A stretch of DNA of 64,000 bases from Proteromonas lacertae (lineage: Eukaryota > Sar > Bigyra > Opalinata > Proteromonadidae), in contig NGBS01000599.1 in assembly GCA_002245135.1 (NCBI GenBank), forward strand, positions 1 to 64,000, read 5' to 3'. Both the position numbers and the translations under genes were made by a program. The stretch's first letter is position 1, and each line of letters begins with the position of its first letter. The notes under the pieces are model-generated. The model saw only the letters and a list, made by a program, of their open reading frames with translations. It had not been told where the DNA came from and searched no databases. This document shows, piece after piece, positions 20,906 through 31,696 of the stretch.

Positions 20906-21799
20906 TTATAAAATTTCTAATGGATAAAAAATAGTATTATCATCCAAAATTTTATTAAGAGGAATAGTATTTTTGCAGAATAATGAATTAATTTTACTTC
21001 GTGTATTTGTTTTTCGGTTTTTTGCATCCATATACTTATCTTTCAAATAAATAAAAATATCTTGATATGCAACAAAGGATAAACTATAATATTCTGGATT
21101 GTCATCACATATATAAAATTTTAGTATATTTATTTTATTTTTGTAATCACAACTATATTTAATAGTTGTCCATATATAATTAATATCATTTTTGAGATTA
21201 TTATTATGTTCCTTAAAATATAATTTGATAGGATTGTGGAATAAACAAAATTTGAAATATCTTTCATCCATAATATAAAAAGGAATTTCACAAGACCATG
21301 TATAAAAATGTTGACCTCTATTCATATTAGTAATTATTTTTAAACACATAAAAGTGTTGAATAAGAAAATCCAATTTCGATACCCAGTCCAACTGTGGGT
21401 ATCTTCATATGCAATATAATAATTGCCTTCCATGTATTTTTTGACACAGGAATAATCAACACCAATATTTCAGACATTATTATTATAATATATAAAGATA
21501 TCTGATTCTGTAATTAAAAAATTATGTAAGTGTTTGCTATGGACAAATTCCTCCCAACAATATACACCTTGAAATTGACCATTAAAATTTTTATATCTAA
21601 TTTTTATAATGTCTTCTATATCAAAATTTGAGAGTGCATCTTCAGACAATTTGTTTAATATTACTTTTCGACGAGATATTATTCTCCGTCTTTTTCTTTT
21701 ATTATATCTACCTAATCCATTTTTATATATATTATAAAGTTGATTAACATTTGCATAAGAAGTGCCAAAATTAGTTAATTCAACAGGTAAATTAATTAT
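20906..21799 (-). pseudogene. Polinton B hypothetical protein with in-frame TGA
   Basis: The frame is open from 21,799 to 20,906 apart from one TGA near 21,472 (NNNV, stop, NIGVDYS). The upstream part has a basic patch (RYNKRKRRRIISRRK) and the downstream part is Tyr/Phe/Trp-rich beta-like sequence (YEDTHSWTGYRNWIFLF). An ATG just after the TGA (MEGNYYIAYED) could start a shorter protein. Its place beside other unrecognised minus-strand genes suggests a structural (capsid or penton) role, but no fold is recognised. Confidence 0.45.
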
Positions 21800-23329
21800 T
21801 CAGCAGGTATTGCAAATATACTATTAGAAGTTGCAGGATTTGATTTTAAGAAGCTAAATAATCCTCCAGCATCTAATAAACCAAATATAGAACCTGCTGC
21901 AGTTACTAAGACACCTATAAAACCTATCCATCCTATAAATCCTTTAACATCCCAAGGTGAAGTAGGATAGTTAGGAAGCCAATTTTTACTATCCCAGAAT
22001 TTTTCAGGCTTTCCAAAACTAGCAAATTTAGCAAACTGAGGAAGTGCAGCTAAGAAAAATTGTATATATGGATGATTTCCTAATAAAAATGAACTTGCAA
22101 AGTTCCACAAAAATCCAAGTGGTAGCTTTGAATTTCTTATAGAATCAGGCAAATAGGATTCTATAGAACTATATTCAGCATTATATAATTGTTCTAATGG
22201 TGGTAACCTTCCACCAGATAAATTTTGTATTATTCTATAATAATCAGGTAAAAAATGCTAAAAAACATAAAATAATCCTCTCATTCCATAATAACCTTTC
22301 TAATATCCCCACCAAGCTATAGCTGTCATTATTACAGCATGTATTTGTTTCATTACATATTCTATTTCTACTCTATTTGGAGTAACTCCACCATATAAAT
22401 AATTCTTCATTTCATAATAAAACATAGGAAATATCATTAAAACATTATCAACACATTTTATTAAATTCCACAACATCACCATGTTGTATATTATCCATAG
22501 CTTTTTTAAATTGACTACCTTCATAACCTTTCCACTTACTGCAAGCATCTTTTAATATTCTCATACCTATATCATATTTTTCAGCATCTGAAGCTCCATT
22601 CCATCCTTTAAATGTTTCACTATTTCTTAATTTTGCTATATTTTTTGACCTCCTTTGATTTTCATCTATAACAGTTGATTTATTTATATTTATAGGATTA
22701 GGATTTTTAATAGCTTTAAATTTATCCATTGTTTTAGGATCAGCGTGAAGCATATAATAAAGATAACCTCTTTCTTCTATATCTTCTGGTTTAAGTAATC
22801 TAGGAGCTAATTGATTAGCTAAAGCTTGATTATCATTAAATTTTTTAAAGTCAGGAGGATATTCTTTTGCTGCATCTTCCATATTTTTTAAAGCTGAAAA
22901 TAATTCTTGTTTTAATAATTCTTGTTCTAATTGATTTATATTTCTATATCTAAATTGAATTTTATCTCCTAATATGAATATTTCATAAGGCTTTTCTCTA
23001 GCTGCTTGATAAAATGTTTGATTAGTAGGAACTCCCATAGCATTTTTTAATTGTTCTGTTGTCATATTTACTATTTCAGGATTTAATTTAACTAAAGGAT
23101 TATTTATAGTATTTACTCCATTATCATAAGGATGAAAGTATTCATCAGAATTCACTTCTTTTACAATTGAATTTAATTTGACAGGTAAAACTATATTAGC
23201 CCTAGGATTTCTAGGATCTATATATTTTGTATTATATTTACCTAAAAATGGAAGGGAAGTAAAATCATTATTCAAAAATGGTTGATAATATTCTTCATCA
23301 AGACGAGGTATCTTTTGATATACCTTCAT
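21796..23329 (-). pseudogene. Polinton B large structural-type protein (frameshift plus two TAG), membrane segment near C-terminus
   Basis: Starts MKVYQKIPRLDEEYY (23329); the same protein may extend upstream in another frame to about 23,460 (SLRVGRLFKNGQQVGWDYNW). The first ORF ends at 22448. The next frame continues (MIFPMFYYEMKNYLYGG), passes TAG at 22300-22302 and about 22,260, and runs on through ESYLPDSIRNSK to a C-terminal hydrophobic helix (FIGWIGFIGVLVTAAGSIFG) and stop at 21796. Roughly 510 residues. The coding character on both sides of each break is clear. No family recognised; the size fits a capsid or membrane-associated virion protein. Confidence 0.5.
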
Positions 23330-23523
23330 TATATAATTTTTCTAAGTTCCAGTTATAATCCCAACCAACTTGCTGGCCATTTTTAAATAATCTACCAACT
23401 CGCAAAGAATTATTATTATTAACAGTTGTATCTGTTGTATTAGTTGCACCTCCTAATTTTTTATTATTATTATTATTTAATAATCAACTATGACAGCGAT
23501 GCCTCCGTGGTATCTTATTTTTA

Positions 23524-24240
23524 CTATTTAACTCTGCTATGATATTTTTGAATATTTCTTCTACCTGTTCCTGATTTTTTACCATTCCACCAATTTATTA
23601 TAGCATTTACAGGATTTAAACTAAGATTTGAAGGAACTCTATTTATATCAATAGCTAAATTAGGATCATATTTATGTTCTTCTATTAAGTCTTTCCAGTG
23701 ATTATTTATCCAAAAGTTTTCTAAATTAGGATATTTAGTTTTCAACTTAACTAAGTCAACATTTCCATGTCTAAACCACTTTTGAACTTCTTCAGTTACT
23801 CCTGCCAAGTTATCAGGTAACCCAGGATTATGAATTGGTGGAGGTACATAAGCTGGATTAGGAAGCTGCGGCGACAATAAACTACTATTTTTCTTGTAAC
23901 CATATACAGTAAAATTAGGATTAGGACAAGTTGCAGTTGGGTTAGGACATTGAGCATTATTTGCTTAGTATTCATTATAAGGTGTATAAGCTGGATCAGG
24001 ACATTTATCCCAACCAAACCATCATGCAAATTTATTACTTATTTTATTTAATGCCCATTTAAAAGGTGTTAATAACCATGAAATAGTAATAAATACTGTA
24101 TTTAAAAGATTTGGAGCAGAGTCTCCTTTAAACCGATTGACAAAATAAGTCCAAAACTCTCTTTGATATGACCATAATATTGCACTTAAACCTCCAGCCC
24201 ATTTAAGTTTAGTTTCATCAAAACCAAACATTTTATTCAT
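23524..24240 (-). pseudogene. Polinton B Trp/Asn/Pro-rich membrane-type protein (in-frame TGA and TAA)
   Basis: Starts MNKMFGFDETKLKW at 24240, overlapping the upstream ORF end by eight bases. A hydrophobic helix (NTVFITISWLLTPFKWALN) is followed by TGA at 24022-24024, then WFGWDKCPDPAYTPYNEY, TAA at 23965-23967, and a Cys-Pro-Asn stretch (CPNPTATCPNPN) leading into an open frame to 23524 (PQLPNPAYVPPPIHNPG). The frame is continuous across both stops. No family recognised. Co-oriented with the other minus-strand block genes. Confidence 0.5.
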
Positions 24241-24999
24241 TAACCAATGCTTGTTCTATACTACCTCCCATTAAAGCTAACATTAATACTCCACAACCCC
24301 ACCATAACCACTCTGCTGCAGTTGTTATATGATGATCTTTAAACCATTCAATAACTTGATTACTAAACCAGTGTTTTTGTTCTGTATTCATACTCTCTAT
24401 TTTATTTGTTAAATTTTGACTATCTTGTTGAGAAAGATTAAATTTTCTTTGCCATTCTTGTGCTTCTTCATTATATTGACCATTTGTATTATTCCATCGT
24501 TGGCTGTTAACATAAGAACCTGTATTATAAGCAGCAGGATTTTGTAAGTTATGAACATAATTAGTACCATTAACCCACTGTCCTTGATCGTTTTGATAAA
24601 ACATATTTTGAGTATTTGGAATAAAAGGGTTTTGATATTGTGTAGTCATATTAGCTGGATCTCCATAATTACTATATGGTGTAATAAATTGCCCAATATT
24701 TTTATAATATCTTCCAAATTGGTCTGTTATTTGAGACATATATAATTTATATTTATCTTCATCAGACATATAATTATTTAATAGAGTAGAATCATATAGT
24801 TCTAATTGTGTATTAGCAGAATCAGCTAAATCTTTATCTACATTGACTGTAGGATTAGCTAAATTTGATAAGTCTGACTTTATTTTTTTATTACTAGATA
24901 ATTTTCCTCACTATTTATTTCATCCTCATACTGTATCTTTCTCTTTTTATTATTATGTTGTTTATGTTTACGTGTTCTAACTTGTTTAATAACAGGCAT
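24233..24999 (-). pseudogene. Polinton B Asn/Gln/Tyr-rich protein with C-terminal hydrophobic helix (one frameshift)
   Basis: Reading begins MPVIKQVRTRKHKQHNNKK (24999), a strongly basic head, and changes frame once at an A-run near 24,900. It then continues (DLSNLANPTVNVDKDLADS) into the open ORF 24769-24233. The middle is Asn/Gln/Tyr-rich with low complexity and the end is hydrophobic (LWWGCGVLMLALMGGS). A short ORF starting MSDEDKYKLYMS at 24769 would be intact alone. The basic head plus hydrophobic tail suggests a virion core or membrane protein; not recognised. Confidence 0.45.
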
Positions 25000-25061
25000 T
25001 ATATAATATATAAATAGAAATATTATCAAAAAGAAGAATATAAAGATAAAGAATATTATTA

Positions 25062-25289
25062 TTAAGCTTCATTTAATAAATTTTCAAATATAATAATAAC
25101 TACATCTTTTCTGTTAACTGAAGCGCTAGTTCCACCTACACCTGGAATTTTATTTATTTTAACACTAGCATCAGCTATACCTTTTACTAATTTTTCATAA
25201 TCTGGTCTATTGCTGTTTGTGTACAACATTGAGCCAAATAAATGTTGGTCGTCCAATTCTCTTTGAGTTGAAGCAATAAGATTAGCCAT
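25062..25289 (-). CDS. Small hypothetical protein, 75 residues
   Basis: ATG at 25289 (MANLIASTQRELDDQHLFGS) and stop at 25062, AT-rich and intact. It has a Gly/Ala/Ser-rich middle (GVGGTSASVN) and a hydrophobic end. The longer frame reading upstream through 25364 is antisense to the next gene. No family recognised; it heads the minus-strand block of Polinton B. Confidence 0.4.
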   Translation of the reverse strand: MANLIASTQRELDDQHLFGSMLYTNSNRPDYEKLVKGIADASVKINKIPGVGGTSASVNRKDVVIIIFENLLNEA

Positions 25290-25397
25290 ATTATTCCTGT
25301 ATATATTAGAAAATCTCAACAAATACAAAATCAACAACAATAAGTACCGCCACCTCCACTTCAAACTCCATCAACTCAAAATCAAAATCAATCACAA

Positions 25398-25571
25398 ATG
25401 GATCAAAAAGCAGAAGAAGCATACAACGAATTAATGGCTGATTTACCTCCACAAATGAAAGATTTATTAAACAATATAAATCCATCAACATTAGAACAGG
25501 CTATATTTGAATTAAATAGAATAGCTGATGAAGCTCTTAAACAACTGCATAAATATCTGTTATACTTTTAA
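25398..25571 (+). CDS. Small helical protein, possibly 3' part of a Gln/Pro-rich ORF
   Basis: A 57-residue ORF (MDQKAEEAYNELMADLPPQM) ending LHKYLLYF. The same frame upstream is Gln/Pro-rich (QQIQNQQQ, a TAA at about 25,340, then VPPPPLQTPSTQ), so it may be the 3' part of a longer gene broken by that stop. Divergent from the minus-strand gene at 25289. Confidence 0.4.
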   Translation: MDQKAEEAYNELMADLPPQMKDLLNNINPSTLEQAIFELNRIADEALKQLHKYLLYF

Positions 25572-25609
25572 TGATAACTATTCTTTGTTTTTGTCTGTAA
25601 TAATATAAA

Positions 25610-26205
25610 ATGAGTTCTATGCACATATTTAACATAGTAGACGATGATTTGAGTGATAATCCAGACCATAACTAAAAAAAATATAACTGCTAAGAAAAGA
25701 AAGCGTAATGCTGAACAGGATTATGAGAATATGATGGATTACTTCTATGGAGAAGCTGAAGGTTGTGGAGGTTCAGACGATGAGGATTCATACGATTCTG
25801 AAGATGATGAAAATGCATCAGATGTCGATTCAGATGGTAACTTAATAGGTTTCATAACTAACGATAACGATGATGATGAGTCATATGAGCCAACAAAATC
25901 TGAAGAGGAGGAGATGGAATACGCATCTAGCGATGATGATAAGCAAGATAAAAATAAAGATGATATAATAATAATAAAAGGTAAAAGAAAAAATATAACA
26001 AATGCTTTATTAAACTCATTAGCTCCATTAAATTTATCTGAAGCAGAAAGAATTAACCAGAAGGCAGAAGATATATTAAAGAAGTTAAGTCAAAGTAGAT
26101 CAATTATGTGAAAATGCAAGTACTCCATATGGCATTATTATAAGAAGTTTAAATCAAACAGTGAAAGCATTATTTGAAATATCTTCAGAAAATAGAAGTA
26201 ATTTT
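25610..26205 (+). pseudogene. Acidic Asp/Glu/Ser-rich protein, frameshifted and cut by a hAT insertion
   Basis: Starts MSSMHIFNIVDDDLSDN (25610); one base change near 25,665 leads into the ORF open to 26111 (KRKRNAEQDYENMMDYF, then a long acidic stretch). A second frame change near 26,095 continues it (LCENASTPYGIIIRSLNQTV) right up to 26,205. There the open frame meets the end of a hAT transposon remnant. The true 3' end must lie beyond the insertion or be lost. Function unknown; possibly the last gene of Polinton B. Confidence 0.5.
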
Positions 26206-27280
26206 CAGGGTTGTATTTATCGGTTACCGACGGAGATAGGTCAAAACCTATAGGTTTTGCCTTGACTGTAGGTAGGTCAAGCCTTACAAGCCGTATATTA
26301 TAAAATCTATTTTAATTCATTATATACTAATTTTCCCTTCATAAAAACTATCTTATAATATATTTTAATACTTGATTCATATATTTTCAATTCAATTAAA
26401 TAATTTTTAACTTTTTTATAAAGAATTACAATTTAATACTCAACAATAATTAGGTATTTTATATAATTATGTTCTTATTTATTTCTACTAATCATCAGTT
26501 TCATTTGTAATCTATCACATGATAAATTTGATTTGAATAAGTTACTTATTTATCCAGCCTCGGAAAATATTCTTTCTAGCTCTGAAGATGTTGCTAGACT
26601 GTTTAAACTGTTTTTGGCAAGTATGTATACCCTAGGAAACTTGGACTTTATTGATAGCCAGATATTTCCAATGGTTTCAGAGGTGCTGTAATGAATATCA
26701 TATTGCAAATATTCTTGTACTTCATTTGGCATAATTAATCTCTTTCTTTTTACTGCAAATGCATTTATCAAGGCTTTTTATCTTTAACATATTATACCAA
26801 AAGGCTTTGTAGAAGTTAAAATTAAGATGTTTAAGCATATTTGCCTCTATTAAGGCAATAACTTCACGAGCCGCTCCAATTGGTAAAACTATACTCCTAG
26901 AATATATAATGATAGATTATATTAGATACATTTATGATAATTTTAAGAAATGATTAATGTCAAGCTAAAAGTTTGCCATTTTTTCTTTCAAATTTTTATA
27001 ATCATTCTATACTTTATATTACATATATAACACAATAGTATAACTCATTGGTAAGGTTAGATTCAATTATGAAGAAAGAAAAAAGCGCATCAACCGACGG
27101 TTAATTCGGTATTTTATAGAATGATATATAGAGCTTGAATTCAATATGTACAGTTAGATAATATTATTAATATCACATGTTTAGGAGGAGGTCAGCTAAT
27201 AGTTACTACAGCCTGGTGTCGGTCAACATTTGTTTATTGACCTACGACCGATCGGTTTCTCCGTCGGTCAATACAACCGA
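26206..27280. mobile_element. Internally deleted hAT-family DNA transposon
   Basis: Left end CAGGGTTGTATTT at 26206 and right end AATACAACCG at about 27270-27279 form imperfect terminal inverted repeats that extend inward through ACCGACGGAGA (26,223 and, inverted, 27,253). The motif CCGACGG recurs near both ends and at about 27,094, as subterminal motifs of hAT elements do. The only coding left is the transposase C-terminus at 26550-26771. No convincing 8-bp target duplication was found, so the exact ends are uncertain. Confidence 0.65.
26550..26771 (-). pseudogene. hAT transposase C-terminal dimerisation domain fragment
   Basis: The minus-strand reading contains WLSIKSKFPRVYILAKNSL followed by ATSSELERIFSEAG. 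This is the diagnostic hAT dimerisation motif (a W, then FP-x-L-x-x-xA, then S-x-x-x-ER-x-FS). About 70 codons survive, with no catalytic core or BED zinc finger in the element, so it cannot encode an active transposase. It gives the strongest evidence for the family of the surrounding inverted-repeat element. Confidence 0.8.
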
Positions 27281-28396
27281 ATTTAGGTGAAATATAATAA
27301 CATAAAGAAACGATAATCAATATGTGAAATATAAGTAACAATATTATACTGTGTTCTTTTCATTTATATTTTTTTGAAATTTAGGCTTGAGCTTAATAAC
27401 AGAGACAAAAAATATTGAACTTATAACATTATAGCACCAACAAACGATTTGTATTGATATATGTATGGACTTACATCTGCAAGTAATGATCTATCTTCTG
27501 GAGGTGATCACTTTCATTCTAGCAAAATAATTCTCTGAATATTATAATTTATATATATATATATATATATTAATATCAATTGAATAATATATTAGTATGA
27601 TGATAATGATAATCTTGATATTATTTGTTGATATGATAATCTTGTTATTAGTGTGAAAACCACTCTGAAAGTGGTTTATTAAAAATCATTTATAAGTAAG
27701 AATAAAGATAATTAATAATAACATTGATAATCTGGGCTACCTTCTTCACTTTCATCATCATCATCACTTTGCTCATCATCTTCTTTACTTACGATGCTGA
27801 TGAAGATAATGTCAAATAGAAGAATAGATATTATGCATTATATTATTAGGAACTATATTACTTATGATATTATATTACATATGTATAGAAAGAATTACAC
27901 ATATTTAAAAGATAATTACATATCTTACTTTAATATAGCAAGACATTTCTATTTAAATGCATCATATAAAACATATTTATATCAGAAAGGTATAAAAACT
28001 AATCATATAAAATTATGGGGCTGTTGTCATTTTTTACCAAAGCAGTATCATATAAGTAATGGATGGATTACAATCAAATGAAGATGTATCTATTCAGAGA
28101 GCTGAAGATAGTGAATATAACGGAAGAGTAATTGCAAAGGGTTATAAAGCTTTAATGCTAACATTAGTGTTGGGATACTATTCAAAGCAAAACATCTGTA
28201 ATATGATGTAATATATAAATCTTATGTTTTATTTAAGGGGAAAAATTAATAGATTTATAGTTTTTATTGAAATTGTTAACAATTAATGAGTTAATGATTA
28301 ATGTCCTATTATTATCTTGATTTTTTAACTACAACTTAATGTTTATCATACAGTGATTTTACTTTTGCTTAAGATAATTTTCGAAAAACTTAAGCT
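27281..28396. other. AT-rich gap with microsatellite and small ORF fragments
   Basis: No confident gene. An (AT)n run lies at 27549-27571. A short acidic reading (KEDDEQSDDDDESEE) is on the minus strand at about 27,720-27,795. A 95-codon plus ORF at 27794-28081 and a 50-codon ORF at 28059-28211 (MDGLQSNEDVSIQRAED) read like fragments of genes, but none has a recognisable domain. Confidence 0.4.
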
Positions 28397-29206
28397 AGCC
28401 TTCGAGTTATTTTCAAAATACTTAAGTGTGAAACCGACGTTTTCTAAAAACTTGAGATTTATTTCGAAATACTAGAGCTTTTTTCAAGCTCTCTTTTAAA
28501 GTGAGATATTTCATTTTAAGCATAATAAACCTATAATAGTTTATATTTTATTTATGATATTGTAGATATTATAACTGAGAATTATAGAGGTTATAGTAAC
28601 TAATAGTAGTAAATTAGGTTGAAATACCGATCTGCTTGGTAAAATACTTTCAAATCCTATTCTGCTGAAGATTATATTTAATTATATGATATTATTGTAG
28701 TTATAAATCTGTCATTTACATTTATACTGTTTTTTGTGGAATTAATACTCAGATTATCATTAGAATGTGTTTATTATCTTTTTTTAATAATAATATGTGG
28801 AAATGAAAGCATAAATAGTAATTATAGAAGTATTGATATAATGTTAAGTAATTAGTTAATAAATACTTCTTATAGTGTGTATTAAAAGGATATATACTAT
28901 TTATAGGAAGTAGTATATCTTAGGATGAAATTAAGTGTAATTTATATGTGTTGTAGTTGTTATTAATATCAGAATTAAGTAGTGCTAATTATATGTGCTA
29001 AAAGTGAGATATTTTGTTAAAAGATGAATTGGTTATTGTTTGTATTATGTATTGTGTTTTTAGATAGATTATTAATTAATTTGGGAAAGAAAAATATCTC
29101 ACTTTAAAAGAGAGTTTGAAAAAAGCTCAAGTATTTCGCAATAAATCTCAAGTTTTTAGAAAATGTCGGTTTCACACTTAAGTATTTTGAAAATAACTCA
29201 AAGGCT
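28397..29206. mobile_element. Non-autonomous element with ~115-bp terminal inverted repeats
   Basis: 28397-28511 and 29092-29206 are inverted copies with few mismatches. The outer end reads AGCC(T)TTYGAGTTATTTTC, followed by AAATACTTAAGTGTGAAACC, and the inner end is AAAGTGAGATATTT. The 580-bp interior is AT-rich without a convincing ORF; a partial third copy of the inner motif is at about 29,000. This is the structure of a MITE or other internally deleted DNA transposon. No target duplication was recognised. The right end abuts a TTGTTGTTCCCCGT motif (29207-29220) also present at the ends of the palindrome at 32.4 kb. Confidence 0.75.
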
Positions 29207-29448
29207 TTGTTGTTCCCCGTTGAGTACAACTCCCCGTTGAACGATTAGAAACTTTAGAAACAAACTAATTACATAATGTTATTACTCAAAAGTGACAAAA
29301 TTTAAGGATTTAAGAATTATACCCCTTCTGACGTCAGTGTTTTCACACAAACTTTCTCAAACTACATTCATTTCATTTTTTTGATTTTAAAACTATTAAA
29401 ATAGTTAATATTATTGTAATTTAAATAATTAGCATAATTGGATTTTTA

Positions 29449-30706
29449 TCATACAAAATTTGCTGTTTTTATATCACCAATATAGATCTTATAATTATTG
29501 GATGTTATTAATGTACCATTGTCACTACTATTATTTTTGCTTAAAGATTTACTGATAGGATAATACTGTACTTTTTTGATGTGGCTTTCTAATGTATATG
29601 TTGTTTTCCAATTTTTAAATGACGTAAAAACACTTATATTACTAATCTTCTTAATAAATTCATCACTTTTTTTAATTGATATACCATTCATTTTAAAAAA
29701 TTCAAGTAAATATAATGAAAACTTGTCAATGTCAGAAAGATTGTTCAAACTACTCTCACCATTATTTTCTGCAGAACTATCAATATTTATTTCAATTTGA
29801 TCATTTTCCGGACTTTCTTCTCCATCACTTTCATATTCATCATTTTTTTCTCCATCACTTTCTTCTCCATTGAAATGAAAAATATCTTCATCGATTGGTT
29901 CATCTTCAAATACTATCATTTCTTCTCCTTCGTAATCATTTTCTAAAACTTTTTTACTGCCTATTTTGTTTTTATTGTAATCATAATCTTCATCTTTTCC
30001 ATCACTTTTATCTTCATAATTATTGCTTTCATCATTCTGATTATCATTATCTTCATAAATATTATTCTCATATATTACACATTGATTCTCATCATCATCT
30101 TCTATTTCCATTTCTGTTACTGAAGGTTGTTTATTATTATACCTCAATCTCTTGATATTAAAATAAATATCTTCAACTCTATATGGTTTATTTTTACAAT
30201 CAAATAATATGAATCTGCTTTTTAATGTTTTATTTATATTATTATTTAAATCTTTATAATTATAAGAATGATTGTTATATTTTTAATATTTATATTAAAG
30301 TATTTATATTTTAATATATATTTGTTGTATATATCCATTAATTTATAAAAATTTAATTGTTTATGTATACTACAAAAGTTTAAAAGAAATAAAAAATTGG
30401 AATATGAATCATCATTATCATTATAATTTTTAATTTTTCGGTTATTATGAATACACTGTAGTGCATCAAAGAAATAACAATTTGATTATTAGTAGTTAAG
30501 AAATATATATTGCTATCGGGATATTCTTTAATTATTTGATTTATTGGTGTTGAAATATTATATTTAATAGTAGCTCTAAAATGTGATTTGAAATCTATTC
30601 CTATACTACCTGTGGTATAGAATAATATATTATTTTTATTATAAAAAATCAAATCAGTTTCAGCTAGAGGATATGCTGCTGCTATGATATTTTCTAAAAT
30701 ACTCAT
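29449..30706 (-). pseudogene. Unknown gene, ~420 codons with two frameshifts and an acidic centre
   Basis: ATG at 30706 (MSILENIIAAAYPLAETDL). The frame changes near 30,470 (DALQCIHNNRKIKNYND follows) and near 30,280 (NYKDLNNNINKTLKSRF follows), then is open to 29449. The final part has a long acidic tract (GEESDGEKNDEYESDGEE) and ends in a Ser/Lys/Tyr-rich region. No domain recognised. It lies in a transposon-rich area and could be host or element derived. The separate 232- and 108-residue ORFs are pieces of it; the plus-strand ORFs here are shadows. Confidence 0.45.
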
Positions 30707-31140
30707 TTTCGATTTTGAAAATTCTATAAAATTCTCAAACTATAAACGTATTTTGAATCTAATTATTTTTTTATTGTTATTTTATGCAGTTCAAGCAGTA
30801 TATTTATATTATTAATATTTCCTCTTTCCTTTCTTTCCTTTCTTTCATTTCTTTCAAATCTTATTTTAAATCTTTTTTTTATAGAATTGATATGTATTTG
30901 GTAGTTCTATAAATTGTAATTGAATAACCTTCGATTTAGGAATATGGGCTAGTTTGATGGTATATGTGTTATTACAAGAATATTTTAGATATCAGTATTG
31001 CTTTTTTTGCAACTCCTTCACTTTATTAAGGTTAAATAAACTCAGAGAAACAGAAAAGATAGATTTGAGAAGTATAATTTAATATTTTTATATTCATTTA
31101 GATAATCAACATATGAAAGTGTAGAAATACATATTAGCCG
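30707..31140. other. AT-rich non-coding stretch with pyrimidine tract
   Basis: No gene seen. A T/C-rich tract with repeated CTTTCTTTC units lies at about 30,820-30,860 on the plus strand. Confidence 0.4.
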
Positions 31141-31696
31141 TTTATTTTCAGTGTCAAATCTTAAAGAACTTCAATTGGATGGAAATGAGACTGCAGATTC
31201 AGGAATACATTTACATTAAAAGATGAAGAATTATTGAAACCAAGAGTAAAAGCGCAAGATTCCTTTCTCAACTAAAACAGAAAAGAAAGAGTAAATATTC
31301 AATAACAAAATCTATTGATGAGATTGAGAATAAAGAGAACGAACATATTTATAATCCAACTCCTCCTCCAACAGTATTTATATTTCATAATATATAAGCC
31401 ATTTAGATGATACACAAATAGAATGTGAATAATATATAAACAAAATCATTAAAAGAATCTCCAAGTAATAGTAATATTAATGGAAGTACAAAATTAAATA
31501 ATTTGAATTTAAATACTTCATTATATCAAGTCACCAATTTCACCTCGTTTATTGAATGGAGAAAATGAATTAGTTCGTAGTAGTGCACCAGTTGCTGCTC
31601 CAGTATAAAGCAGTTGTTCACAGTGAGACAATGAAATTTACTGATCATTTATCCAATATATTAGTTCATAAAAGAATGTATAATACTAATAATTAA
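31141..31696 (+). pseudogene. Relic of a leucine-rich-repeat gene (3' part)
   Basis: Short coding-like stretches follow each other on the plus strand with frame breaks. One LRR (SNLKELQLDGNETADSGI) is followed by a basic/acidic segment (SITKSIDEIENKENEHIY), a Ser/Asn-rich segment, then ENELVRSSAPVAAPV and SETMKFTDHLSNILVHKRM, ending in TAA at 31694-31696. Host-like composition. It is a dead copy of some LRR protein; it does not obviously match the LRR gene at 41.6-44.8 kb. Confidence 0.45.

Noticed and set aside
1-25300. A reassigned genetic code (TAA/TAG = Gln, TGA = Trp) in the Polinton genes
   Set aside because: Many stops look tolerable as Gln or Trp, but where the two Polinton copies can be aligned the stops face Leu (three times), Lys, Tyr and Trp rather than Gln. 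Gln is overwhelmingly CAA in the same frames, frameshifts occur alongside, and host genes end at normal stops. Decay explains this better; a family alignment of each stop column would settle it.
26840-26900. Possible tRNA fragment near GC-richer sequence
   Set aside because: No paired acceptor and T-arm sequences could be found; no tRNA or rRNA gene was recognised anywhere in the window.
27540-27575. CRISPR-like or satellite array among AT repeats
   Set aside because: Only simple AT dinucleotide runs, with no spacer structure; the host is eukaryotic.
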